Assembly (NCBI RefSeq): GCF_905147045.1
Contig: NC_065893.1
Span: 1,550,001 to 1,614,000, forward strand
Source: Nymphalis io
Lineage: Eukaryota > Arthropoda > Insecta > Lepidoptera > Nymphalidae
Direction: 5' to 3'
DNA: 64,000 nucleotides
How positions within the stretch are numbered: position 1 is the first letter of the stretch; the number at the start of each line of letters is the position of its first letter. The translations under genes were made by a program, and so were the position numbers. The notes under the pieces are model-generated. The model worked only from the letters and a program-made list of their open reading frames with translations, made no database searches and was not told where the DNA came from. Shown here piece after piece: positions 32,967-44,482 of this stretch.

Positions 32967-33599
32967 ATAAGTAATGAAAAAAAATTGTTCTTAAAATTTT
33001 TACTCTTCTATTTACGAAGATATGATAGTGTTTTGGAATAAAGTATATTGTATAACAATAAAAGAAGGGAAACATTATTTAAAATAATAGATCACCTGTT
33101 AACATTGACGACATAAACATTCTATAATTAAAAAAAAATAACTATTTCAAATTCTTGACTAAAATAATAAAATTTTTACTGAAAATTTCATCTCGACTGC
33201 ATTAATCAGTCACCAGATAACTAGATAAGGCAGACGAGAAATTCAAGAGATAATAAACATAGCTTATTACATCTTAACTCCTAATAGTATGTTCTAGCGA
33301 TGAATGTATTTATAGTGCTTATCTTTATTTTTGTATTATATATTCTGGATATTTTTATACGTATTTTTAAGCAAATATATATAAAAATTTCATATTGAAA
33401 AAAAATTTCTTTGGTACTGAATAGATTTTACAAATATTTTTATTTATGAGTCAACAATTCATACACAATGTATATTAGCGTGTGCTGATTATTTTAAAGA
33501 CTGAGTGAACCAGAGCAAATACAAGATGAAATGACGTTGACGGCGCTTTGACATTGTAAGAAATATTTAATACTTCTAACTTTAAATTAACGCAATTTC
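32967..33599. other. AT-rich DNA with no recognised gene
   Basis: A weak, uncertain trace of family A is at about 33505-33570. Nothing else recognised. Confidence 0.4.
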
Positions 33600-34040
33600 T
33601 CGCCTGATCCAATTTGAATCACAGCTCACCCCGCAATACGTTACACGGCACTCGGATACGGGGGATGTTTTAGGGTAATATCAACTAAAACCCTTCGGGC
33701 GGAACACAAATAATGGCACAAGTATAATAAAATATTCTTCTTACAAAACATTTGATTTCACTTTACTATTTGTGTTGTACGCATCGTTAAATTTTTTGCC
33801 AATTCCTCTGAAATATTACAGCGATCCGCAAATATACTTTACAAGGCATAAATCATTCATAACAACCTCCCAATAGCATCGAGCGATCCCTAAGGAGGCG
33901 CCTCCCGTGGCCATTTGCATTCGTCATTAGACGGTGTTCCGTTTGACAGGAAATTTAATATTGCCACTACGGCGAGGCGAGGGACGCAAATTTGCAGAAA
34001 CGAGGCGATGATAATCAATATTACGTTGCAAATTATCGGA
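33600..34040. promoter_or_regulatory. G+C-richer non-coding island
   Basis: Two CpG-containing patches (about 33620-33710 and 33880-34010, with GGAGGCGCCTCC and CTACGGCGAGGCGAGGG) stand out from AT-rich flanks. The short frame at 33915-34106 has no recognisable domain. A conserved non-coding element or a diverged exon is possible. Confidence 0.2.
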
Positions 34041-34450
34041 TCTTGGTACAAACTCAAACAAACGTTTATTTTATCTTTCTGCTTTTGGAAGTTTTTGTAT
34101 CTTTAAAGTCTTTGCCTTGACAAGGTTGTGGAATAGAGCACAAAGAGGTCACTGTTGAGAGAAAAATTGCCAGTGCTCTGTATTCATTGTCATTTTATAG
34201 TTATAAGTATTACATCATATTCTTTAGATTAATTTGTAAAATATGGGTGACAAGAAAAAATAATAAAATAAAATAAGTCGTTGTCGATAGAAAAAGCTTA
34301 AGAAATGCGATTTATATCGAGAGAAGCCAGTAAAGGACGCGAAGAAAGCTGACGTTTTGCTAATATTAATTTTCATACTTTCATTAGTGTGCTGTAAATA
34401 CCGTTTTCGGTATTGTATAATAAAAGAGCTCTGTCAAATCCGTAGTATTT

Positions 34451-34747
34451 ACTGGTGGAAGAGCTTTGTGCAAGCTCGTCTGGGTAGGTACCATCCACTC
34501 ATCAGATATTCTACCGCAAAACAGCAGTATTTGGTATTGTTGTGTTCCGGTTTGAAGGGTGAATGAGCCAGTGTAATTATACAGATTAATTGTACAGATT
34601 AATTATAAAGCCAGGCACAAGGGACATAAAATCTTAGGTCTTTTGGTGGTCAACATTTCTTACAGTGCCAATGTCTAAGGGCGTTGGTGACCACTTACCT
34701 TCTGGTGGCCCATATGCTCGTCCGCCCTCCTATTCTATAAAAAAAAA
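34451..34747 (-). repeat. Family A SINE-like repeat with small insertion
   Basis: Head to A tract are present. Near 34578-34612 a direct repeat of ACAGATTAATT is inserted, and part of the GGTTGGTGGCGCATTGG segment is deleted. Confidence 0.85.
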
Positions 34748-34887
34748 GTAAATATTTATCTTTAAAAATACAATTTAAAAAATGTAATAAATTAAAACTT
34801 ACACTACAAGCTTACTAGAAATACAACCTTAAATTCGTTCTCAATATTACAACATTTATATTACAAGTTCTTCGCTTATAACTCACG

Positions 34888-35022
34888 CCAAAGATCCGTT
34901 CAAACGGGACGTCCCGGGCAGACGGGCGTACAATGGGAAAGCATACGACACGCTCTATTGTTAGACGAAAAACTAAGTCTGCGGCCGGGATATTGGTTCC
35001 AGGTTTCTAAACTTTAATCTCT
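34888..35022. repeat. 135-bp duplicated segment, copy 1
   Basis: Aligns over its length with 35543-35677 (shared AAACG-GACGTC, AATGGGA, CGGCCGG-ATATTGGTT, AATCTCT). It is G+C-richer than its surroundings. No frame or family recognised. Confidence 0.7.
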
Positions 35023-35355
35023 AGTACGTTTTGAACAGGAATAGTTATTGATCGATGAATTAGTCATTCAAAATCGCTCGATATTAAATATATGACTAAA
35101 ATAATTACTTCTTAATATTTGTATTACCTTAGCAATACCACCATATAAATGATGTGTGCAATTTCTTTATGTAATTTATACAAATTATATTTTAAACTTC
35201 TCGTACATTTTAGTTATATTATGTACTTATTAATAATATTAAAAGGATATCAAAAGTTTTCGGATAGTAATGTAAATATATTACCTATTTTCAAATATTT
35301 CTTAAATATCTACTCCAGCCCAAACGGCGTTAAGTTCACCACTTATTATATTAGT

Positions 35356-35410
35356 TTTGAATCAGATGGCCGTGTGTGAATAATGTCCCAATATATATTT
35401 ATATTTATTT
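35356..35410 (+). mobile_element. Family C SINE, 3' fragment
   Basis: GAATCAGATGGCCGTGTGTGAA and AATGTCCCA are the family 3' end, followed by a TTTA-rich tail. Confidence 0.7.
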
Positions 35411-35542
35411 ATTTATTATATAATTGTTTGTGATCAATAAAGTTCAAATGTAAACAAAAAATCTTAGCACACAAAAGGTGGTCTTATTACTAAGTTATAA
35501 CATTTTTAAAATGTAATAATAACCAACTATGTAAGAGCTTGT

Positions 35543-35677
35543 TCCAAAATTCATGCTTAAACGAGACGTCACGATCAGACATACATATAATGGGAGCGTA
35601 CACGATGTCATCCATTGTAATGCTTAAAGTGAATCCTCGGCCGGAATATTGGTTTTTGGGCCTAAACTAAAATCTCT
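35543..35677. repeat. 135-bp duplicated segment, copy 2
   Basis: Same length and order as copy 1 with about one third of positions changed, so the duplication is old. Same orientation, about 520 bases apart. Confidence 0.7.
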
Positions 35678-36106
35678 GTTGCGACGTAACTGAACGTGAC
35701 TTACGCTTTTATTACAACATAAAGTAAATTTTTAACTATGATTTTGTAGCTAGATTTTTAACCCGATTTTAATATTTAACCAAATATTACCTTTTATTTA
35801 TCTGTAAAATAAGAGTTAAAAGGCTAAACTGTAGATTTGGCGTAAATGATTTTATTTCACGTGTACGATGCCTTTCCTATTGAAAAGCTCTTGATGAAGT
35901 AAGCGTGTTGTGAATTCTGATGTGTTTGAGGGGAGTAAAATTGCGTTAAAGTGTTACAGCCTGTCTAAAGGACTCTCATTGTTCTCATCTTCAGCATTAG
36001 ATAAAATATACCCCTGTGGAAACGGTTCAACATTGTAAATTAACTAACAATTGTTGCTAAATTATTTTGAGCTACTTCGCTTAAATAATCTTTTTTTTAA
36101 ATGTTG

Positions 36107-36204
36107 CCATTGCATTGGAGCAGCGTGTTGGAGTAAGCTCCAAACCTGTCCCTCAAAAGGAGAGGATACCTGAGCCCAGCAGTGGGACATTTATAGGCTG
36201 TTAC
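36107..36204 (+). mobile_element. Family M SINE, 3' fragment
   Basis: CATTGGAGCAGCGTGTTGGAG to CAGCAGTGGGACATTTATAG. Confidence 0.8.
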
Positions 36205-37055
36205 TTATTGTTTAAAGTTACCTTGATATCTATTTATTTATTTATCAAATAGGAAGCCAACTTTATATATTCAGAAAAACATTAGTTATTGCATGTATAA
36301 AAATATTGTAACAAAATATATATCAATTATGGGCTAACTTAACAACCAAAGAATAAAAAAAAAATTCTAATTGACGAACAACAAAACAAAAACATCTTAA
36401 CTTAAATAACAAAGTAATATAAATAACTAAATTTCGATATAAATAAACTATTGCATTATAATGTAAATGTTGAATGTGTACATTAAATAATAAAAAAATA
36501 TTTTGTAAATATAAACAAAAATGAGTTACATTAAATTACATTTTTCAAATTTACTAACTAAAATTATTTGTATATGGAAGAGGTATTTTTTAATCGTAAA
36601 ATATCGTAAAATATTTTTTGACTTTGGCTTTAAAGTACTTCAAGGATTTATTAAATATATTTTTTATTATTTATATCTAAATCAATTGTTTTTGGTAAAC
36701 TATTGTAGCATTTTAGAGCTCTGGTCATTAGAGCATTGAAACCTAAATTCGTTCTTGAGAACTTACATTTAAAAAAAAATGCATTAATTACTCTTGAATT
36801 TTGCCTAGGAGTCACTATGCTTAATTCAAAATAGATAAAAAATATATTATAAATCAAAAAAAAAATAATAATAATTACAAAGATCATTACTACTTTACCC
36901 AAGTTATTAAGTAATCTTAAAAAGTAATCGCTGCGGTAGCGTTGTTAGTTTGCATCATTTTCCAAAATTAAAATCTTCCATATTCTATAATTTTTGACTA
37001 AACATTTCTTATGTCCCAACGCACGTAAAAACTTATTGCATTGTATCCTTTATTC
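36205..37055. other. AT-rich DNA with no recognised gene
   Basis: Very AT-rich with many short A tracts. Confidence 0.5.
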
Positions 37056-37215
37056 CGCTATCGTTTCCATACATCTCAAATGAGGCTGCGCGGTGTTAAT
37101 AATTAATGTTCTATCCATCGCTGGGCGTGTTCCGCAATCACTCGGCAGATTGCTTTGGGACTTAGCGGTGAATGTTCTGATTGCCTTGCTAATGAAATAG
37201 GCGCGTTACCTATTC
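37056..37215. promoter_or_regulatory. Non-coding island, possible regulatory element
   Basis: Balanced composition from TTCCATACATCTC to AGGCGCGTTACC with GCTGGGCGTGTTCC. No frame. Speculative. Confidence 0.2.
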
Positions 37216-37317
37216 GGATTTTCTTATACCTAATCGGATTAATATATATGCTATATATAAAAAGAGTTGTCTGTTTATGGAATATTTTCTCAGAAGATTA
37301 ATTGGGGAAGAGATTCT

Positions 37318-37596
37318 ACTGGTGGTAGGGCGCTGTGCAAGCTCGTCTGGGTAAGTACCACCCACTCATCAGATATTCTACCGCAAAACAGCAGTACTTG
37401 GTATTGTTGTGTTCCGGTTTGAAGGGTGAGTGAGCAAGTTGCAAGCACAAGGGATATAACATCTTAGTTCCCAAGGTTGGTATCGCATTGGCGATGGTTA
37501 ACATTTCTTACAATGCAGATGTCTATGGGCGTTGGTGACCACTTACCATCAGGTGGCCCATATGCTCGTCCGCCTATCTATTGTATATAAAAAAAA
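37318..37596 (-). repeat. Family A SINE-like repeat, nearly full length
   Basis: Head to A tract, with a deletion of about 15 bases where others read CCAGTGTAATTACAGG. No clear target duplication. Confidence 0.85.
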
Positions 37597-39002
37597 GAAT
37601 TGGGCTATTATAGATACCGAGATAAAACTCTTTACATGCTAATTTTTATTTGACTGTTTTCCACATGCACATATGCCCAAACCACGGCATGATTTACAAT
37701 AACATTTGGCTCGTCCTATATCCTAGCTCGATTTACAGTCCACTCTGGCAAATGACGGTTTTCCCTGGAGATAGTCAAAAATGAGTTACGTTCATAACAT
37801 ATTCATCGATGATGCTACCAAATTTGATCTCACACACTAGTATTGACTGCTGGATCAAGCAAAAATTAAATTTAACAGGGTTATACAGTTATTCATTGCT
37901 ATTTTTTTTACATTTAATTTGTATATAATTTTTTCTGAATAGTGATTGATGTCACATTGTCGCATTATGAATTTTTCTCGCACAAGCACGCTCTTTTATT
38001 AACGAGAAGGGTTTTAAATGAAGTTTCATTGTCAAATGCATGTGTGTGTATGGATGTGTTTGTAAGTCTGATGAATTTGTACAGAGGTATTGTTTTGATA
38101 TGCCTAATGGTCATGCAGCTTCTGCGCAAAAATATATTTATTTGATCTAAAACACGAATATCGTTTATGTAGCATGCTCATGTTTTTATACATATCGTTG
38201 AGATAGAAAAATAAATATCTCCGAAGGAGAAAAGCACGAAAGAGAGAGAGAGATGAATGAGTCGACACCTGCCCAACACACGGCCAAAGCCTCGAGTGAA
38301 AACTAACTTTTTATATATAATTTTCCTTCTATGCTAATAATAAAATGATGTCTTTAGGACAGTCAAGAAAGTCTACAAGATATGGAAAAGTTAAATATCA
38401 ATATTTTCATCGATGAATGAAAAATATTTATGTCTAATTGTATAAACCTTAACGAATTACTTGTTGGAGCTCGAGCCGTTCTTTCGAGAGCTCGGCATTT
38501 TATCCCTGGTTTAGTATGAAGGTGGATGACTGGACATTTTTTAAACGTTTCACCTCCGCCTTTATACGGTGTGATTTATTAAAGGCATTCTACAAACCTC
38601 GTGAAAAACCTTTTAAGTCCTCGCTACTGTTGACGATTTGCTTAATATTTTATTCGATTCATTTAAACATGCTACAGGAAAAACATTTTTGTTGAAATTA
38701 TTAATGTATTTTCATATACATAACAAATCTATATAAAATATTGAAATTACAATCAGAATGACGGTAAATATTATCGTTCTTTGTTTATAGGTAAACTATG
38801 CATCGCAGGAGATCATATGTTTATTCACAAATATAATATTTAATTAGTGAAAAATAGTAGTTACTCAGTTTTTCGAAGTTTCTTCTCGACATCAGTAAGA
38901 AGATCCTCAAAATAACATTATATGTGTATTTCTATATCATTAGATATTAAAATATAATTCTTTTATAAATAAAAATACTTTAACGAAAGAAATTTTAACA
39001 AA
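37597..39002. other. AT-rich DNA with no recognised gene
   Basis: No feature recognised. Confidence 0.5.
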
Positions 39003-39075
39003 CGTACATACTAATATTATAAATGCGAAAGTAAATATGTCTGTATGTTACGCTTTGTTTGAAATTTAGGATGAT
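39003..39075 (-). repeat. Family E-like terminal fragment
   Basis: TACATACTAATATTATAAATGCGAAAGT followed by TGTTACGCTTTG is the reverse complement of the end of family E; written here in parts, it resembles the end of the copy at 27800. Confidence 0.5.
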
Positions 39076-39433
39076 GCAAGGTTAACATCAACCCACTCAC
39101 AACAGGCCGGCGAAACCGCGTGCGACCTAATGTAAACCACGAAAGTTTTTTTCCGAAAAAGTGCTTGTACACGAGAATTAAATTACTTCGAAAAAGCGGC
39201 GCGATTTATGTTTGTAGCAAAAAAAAGTCTTCAATTTTCCACCTCACTGTACAGCCTTCGACATAACCATATCGTTTGATGGATAAAAGAAATGGTCCAT
39301 TTCGCGTAGACAAACCACCGCGCCATTAGGTATAAAGATTTATCTCGAGTTCATATTCAAGATATTCTTAGAAGGCATTCTTAGAAGGCATCTTAATTAT
39401 TTGTGACGTCGTTTTTAACTGAAGGATCAAAAA

Positions 39434-39437
<4 letters not shown>
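39076..39437. other. Unrecognised DNA
   Basis: A G+C-richer patch at about 39100-39330 without a usable frame. A 13-bp tandem duplication of ATTCTTAGAAGGC is at about 39363-39389. Confidence 0.4.

Positions 39438-39501
<64 letters not shown>
39438..39501. repeat. (AT)n microsatellite, about 64 bp
   Basis: Uninterrupted AT repeats, likely unstable in length. Confidence 0.95.
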
Positions 39502-39503
<2 letters not shown>

Positions 39504-41060
39504 CGAATTATATTATTATAAGCTTTTATTTATATTCACTTGTTAGAATGAGTGGACCTAATTTTGCACGTGAATTTTACAGCAGTTTCTATCGAACACT
39601 ACAATTGTTTGCACTTGTTTCACATGACAATACAATCTATTATACTAAATATTATGGGTTTAATTTTTATTAGTAGTTTTATGCTTTTCCATTGTCTTTC
39701 TACGAGACAAATTCACACTCTGTTGCTTATTATAGACAGGTGCTTTCTTAAAGAATAACCACGCGGTTTAAGGCAAAATAGCATCTTGAGGACAATGCCA
39801 CAGTACAATTTATTATATTATAACTGAACATTAACAACGCGAGCCTCTCGAAACTAGTAGGGCGATATTAGAAATTTTAATAAAAGGGATACGAGGTTTC
39901 TTAATGTGGTAATAATAAGGTGTTTGTTGTTATTTCACTTAATAATTGAACGAATTGAAGTAATATATTTTTTAAACATACGTCTCCAGTAATTTTAGCA
40001 ATGAACGCAAAATATATATTTCTTATTTTTACCTATTTTTTTGTTATTTACGTAATATATAATAACTTCCTATAATATTCGATTTCTTTTAATTCAAAAC
40101 ATAAAATCATCCATTTAAAGGTCAATCTGCAATTGGTAAATATTCGCTTACTGATATTACAAATACGGAAAAAGAGTTCGTTTTTATTTATTTGTATTTC
40201 TCTCGCGCCACAGGCGATGATCATGAAATTGAATGTATAAACCTTTTTACCGAACAAACAACGAACGTTATGCTATCAAAGCTGCAGGCAACATATTTTA
40301 CAATATAATCAATATTCGTTTATATATATTTGCTCTGAAGCAGTTTAAAGTTAATTATTTAATTAATCTGTTTGCTATACATATCTATATAACTACTCTG
40401 TGATTTCAAAATAAGTTTTTGTTTGTTAATATTGCTATTTGCAAATTTTTTGTATGTCCAGGGTCATTTTCAAAACGGTTAAAAATATAAACAACCACAT
40501 TAATACACATATTTCCTAACAAATATTTTTTTTAATTACCGCGGGATATGGTAGAAAGCGTTATATAGAGATTAACGTTTTATTTAAATGTGTGTCTTAT
40601 TTACAACGATATCCTATTTATAACATTGATAAAAAAAAAATACAGCAGTGGTGAATGTTTTTACTTTACTACAGCTCCATACATATATCACAAACAAAGT
40701 GATTTTCGGGCTGTAGAGCGATGGGTCTGTCTCGATGGCAGACATCAATCATGCAGACAGCGTGACTACATTTGTCTCGGGTTTCGAGTTTGACTCGTGC
40801 GAATAAATAAACAGCTGTTAAACCGGTATTATATGTCCGTTTGATGAAACATATCGAGACTTAGGTTACGCAGTTACTATGCAATTAAATGTTGATTAAT
40901 AATTGATTACATGTAATAGGTATAATAACACAAATTTTATATATCTATACTAGTAAAGGTAAGAGACGTTTTATTATGCCTAACTGTAAAAGTACTAAAC
41001 GGATATATTTAAAACTTATGTATACTAGAAGATGCAGCGCGTACTGGAGAAGGTTGTAGT
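39502..41060. other. AT-rich DNA with no recognised gene
   Basis: No feature recognised. The frame at 40590-40793 has no recognisable domain. Confidence 0.5.
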
Positions 41061-41354
41061 ACAGTAACAGCCTGTGAATGTCCCACTGCTGGGCTAAGGC
41101 CTCTTCTCCCTTTTTGAGGAAAAGATTTTGGAGCTTATTCCATCACGCTGCTCCGATAAGGGTTGGTGGAATACACATGAGGCAGAATTTCAATGCAATT
41201 AGAATGGTTGTTACAATGGTTTCCTTCACCGTCAAGCACGAGATGAATTATAATCACAAATTAAGCATATGGAAATTCAGTGGTGGCTTGCCCGGGTTTA
41301 AACTCACGATCATCGGTTAAGATTCACGCGCTCTTACCATTGGGCCATCTCGGC
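41061..41354 (-). mobile_element. Family M SINE, nearly full length
   Basis: Tail ACAGTAACAGCCTG to head GGGCCATCTCGGC (box A TGGCCCAATGG on the minus strand). A deletion removes the segment around CAGGTTTCCTCAC. Confidence 0.85.
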
Positions 41355-42044
41355 AACAAATATTTTTTTAATATATAATACTATTATATAAGTGGTTGAG
41401 CGTCACAGTTTCATCCGCTTTAAAATTAGACTATTGACGTGACAACCGTTGGATTTCATAGTATGTATATTTTGGAGTTGCGACTCCAAGAGGTGCGCCT
41501 TTTTGGCGTTATAAATTTAATTTTAAGGTCGAAATTATTTGTTACATTTCTATATGTAGTGCTTTTTAAGCTTTGCATATTTGTAATCTTCCAAGCTTAG
41601 ATTTAAATTTCATATATTTGACCGTTATAATATAATTTTATTTAAATAAATATATTAGATTATTATTATAGTATATATATAGTATATATATATCTAAGTG
41701 AGAGCTAGAAACCAAACAGCTAAGTAATATTACAAAACACTGAATTTAGTGTCACAGGCATTTTAAGCTAACAATGAAATTATGTGAAATTTTAAAACTG
41801 TATAATATTTTCATAGAGAAAGATTTTAAAAATATTGTTCTGCTACGTATCCTTTGTTTCCTGTAACAATGTCTTAAAGTCTAAACATAAAACGGATTTT
41901 GACACAAAATATTGCTGCAAGTTTATTTTCGGACGTTATGACTTTAACTTGGTTGTATTTATTTTAATTTTGTAATAATTTTTCAAATGAATCGAAAAGT
42001 ACATTAAAATTGAATTAAAAAAAATCGATTAAATTTGAATTTTA
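41355..42044. other. AT-rich DNA with no recognised gene
   Basis: No feature recognised. Confidence 0.5.
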
Positions 42045-42045
42045 G

Positions 42046-42082
<37 letters not shown>

Positions 42083-42086
42083 TATA
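42045..42086. repeat. Poly(A)16 plus (TA)13
   Basis: An A tract joins a TA microsatellite. It could be a decayed retroposon tail, but no body is recognised upstream. Confidence 0.9.
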
Positions 42087-42488
42087 GGTATATATGAAAT
42101 GAAAACGTTCTGTAAGTAGTAATGTTTGAAGGTGATAAAATAAATATGACGATGTTTTTTTATACTATTTATTTATATTTCACCAAATTATTTTGTTAAA
42201 ATGCTTACCTACGTTTTAAGAAATTCACGTAAATTAATTCACTCTAAATGTTACAACAATATCTTAAGCATCCAATGCAAACCGAATGAGCATTGTTCAG
42301 AATTCTCGCTTTCACAAAGCCCACTTCAACCTCAAGATTTCGTAGAGCTCGTCAGTGTTCTGCAGTTTCTGAATCAGTGTATAATAGAAATTAGCGCTCT
42401 AGTTCAATAAGTAGGATCCAACTAGATTACTGGAATGTTCACTTTAACAATTGTTTGTAGTATTTAACTCATCGTACCAGTATTGTAA

Positions 42489-42766
42489 GCCGAGATGGCC
42501 CAGTGGTAAGAACGCTTGAATCTTAACCGATGATCGTGGGTTCAAGTCCGAGCAAGCACCACTGAATTTTCATGTGCTTAATTTGTGATTATAATTCATC
42601 TCGTGGTTAACGGTGAAGGAAAATATCGTGAGGAATTCTGCATATGTCTAATTTCACTGAAATTCTGTCACATGTATTTCACCAACCCCCACTGGAGCAG
42701 CGTGGTGGAATAAGCTCTAAACCTTCCCCTCAAAAAGGGAGAGGATATTCACAGGCTGTTACTACT
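42489..42766 (+). mobile_element. Family M SINE, nearly full length
   Basis: Head GCCGAGATGGCCCAGTGG, box B GGGTTCAAGTCC. A deletion near the end removes AGGCCTTAGCCCAGCAGTGG, and the element ends with GGCTGTTACTACTACTACTGG. Confidence 0.85.
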
Positions 42767-42840
42767 ACTACTGGTATCGTGAGGTTTGAATGTCTGTTTG
42801 ATGTGAAAAATTATTAATTTCATTTAAATGTGAAATTTTG

Positions 42841-43085
42841 TTTTTTTCTTTTTATTATAGGGGTAGAAGGACAGACAAATTGGCCATCTGTTGGTAAGTT
42901 GTCACCACCGACCATAGACATTGATGCCTTAAGAAATATTGACCATTATTTACAACCTCAATACGCCACCAACCATAGAAACTGAGATGTTATATTCCTT
43001 GTGCCTGTAATAAGTATTGCTGTTTGGCGGTAGACTATGAGATGAGAGAGTTGTAGACGGGCGTGCACAAAGCCCTACCACCAAG
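42841..43085 (+). repeat. Family A, diverged copy
   Basis: T tract, GGCCATCTGTTGGTAAG, CGCCACCAACCATAGAAACTG, TGCACAAAGCCCTACCACC. A central deletion removes the segment with CACTCACCCTTCAAACC. Confidence 0.8.
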
Positions 43086-43269
43086 TAAAATTCATTTAAA
43101 TGCACTTTACTTTCAAGGCATTGTTTGACACCGATAATATTTTAAATTTGATATATTCGTTAAAAAGAACTTGGGTTCAATTGGTGACGATATAATCGGC
43201 ACCAATTGAGCCTTAAAGCCTCTCTTCAGAAATCAAAAACTTATAAAAATAGATAAGAAATGCGCGTGA

Positions 43270-43530
43270 TTGATAGCGTGAACTAAAATAAGCCCTCCAG
43301 TCTGAAATACGTGCTATAGCTGCTATAAAAGGCACTAATACGCACACAGGTGAACGTTGCGTTAGTGTGCGGTTTAGAGCCTCGTACACCCTTTTATGTG
43401 CAGCTATTAGAGATAAGGCGGGCCTGCATGAAAATGACTCAAATCTTCGTCAAGGGCTCCCTTTACGAGCTTAACAGGGAACAAAGGGCGGAGTCGCGTT
43501 TTATGTTTTTTAGGGAGGGCAGTTGAAATG
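43270..43530 (+). promoter_or_regulatory. Possible promoter-like/regulatory island
   Basis: CTATAAAAGG at about 43323 is a good TATA box, followed by G+C-richer sequence (GTGAACGTTGCGTTAGTGTGCGG) to about 43500. No ORF follows. Could also be a TE fragment. Confidence 0.2.
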
Positions 43531-44226
43531 TCGGCAACTATCACGTGGGAGTAATTTTGACTTCTACTTTAGTATGTCTATGAATATTTTTACGTGTAAA
43601 ATGTTGCCAGACAAATAAATTACGGTTCGGTGAACATGCGTATATATTTCAGTGGTATCATAAAGAATGAATGCTATAGTTTTTTTTTACATAATTTAAT
43701 CCTAAACAAACTAGCCAGCGATTAAATTGATAATAAGCGTAATATAATTCGACACGGCTAATGTTAGGCTTTGTGATGTTCGCACAAGTTTTAAAACATT
43801 AAAAAATTACGTTAATAAACTTAAGTCAACGAACACATTTCCGCTATTGTCCCTAAGAATGACTTAAAATAACAACTGAGCAGATACTCCTGAATATTAT
43901 AAGGCCAGATCTTGAAATAAGTTCAATTGTGTATCTAGTGAATCGAGTGAAGTAAATATTTTTAACATTTATAATTTATGACATTTATGTTAGTTATTCA
44001 TTTATCTATTCGGTATCTCGAATGAAATCGTTTAAATATTTTGACGTTTAGATAGAGTTGCGGTCGCCAGCTAACCGAAAGCTCCGCGCGCCCTCTGACG
44101 ACGACGAGTTCACTTCGTCTAAATCTATTACATGGTTATTGTCTTTATTTCGTCGATAACGCTGCGAATATACTACACTAGTTGTGTTCGTTCAGAACCC
44201 GCTAAAATTTAAACTATTTGATTTTA
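43531..44226. other. AT-rich DNA with no recognised gene
   Basis: A CpG-containing patch is at about 44060-44110 (CTCCGCGCGCCCTCTGACG). Nothing recognised. Confidence 0.45.
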
Positions 44227-44482
44227 TAATAATATCCTGGGACATTATTCACACACGGCCATCTGACCCCAAACTAAGCAGAGCTTGTTCTATGGAAACC
44301 AGACAACTCATATACTACATATACTACTTTTCTTTTGTAAATACATACTTATATAGATAATTACGCCCAGACTTAGGACAAACAGACATGTTCTTGCGCA
44401 CAAATGTCTATCCTGGGTGGGAATCGAACCCACAAACTTCGGAGTGAAAGGCAAGTATGTACCACCCACGCCAACCAGCTCG
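44227..44482 (-). mobile_element. Family C SINE, full length
   Basis: Tail ATAATAATATCCTGGGACA to the tRNA-like head (GACGAGCTGGTTGGCGTGG on the minus strand) with box B GGTTCGATTCC intact. Confidence 0.85.

Noticed and set aside
39438..39501. Long TA run considered as a replication or matrix element
   Set aside because: A plain dinucleotide microsatellite explains it; nothing else supports a specific role.
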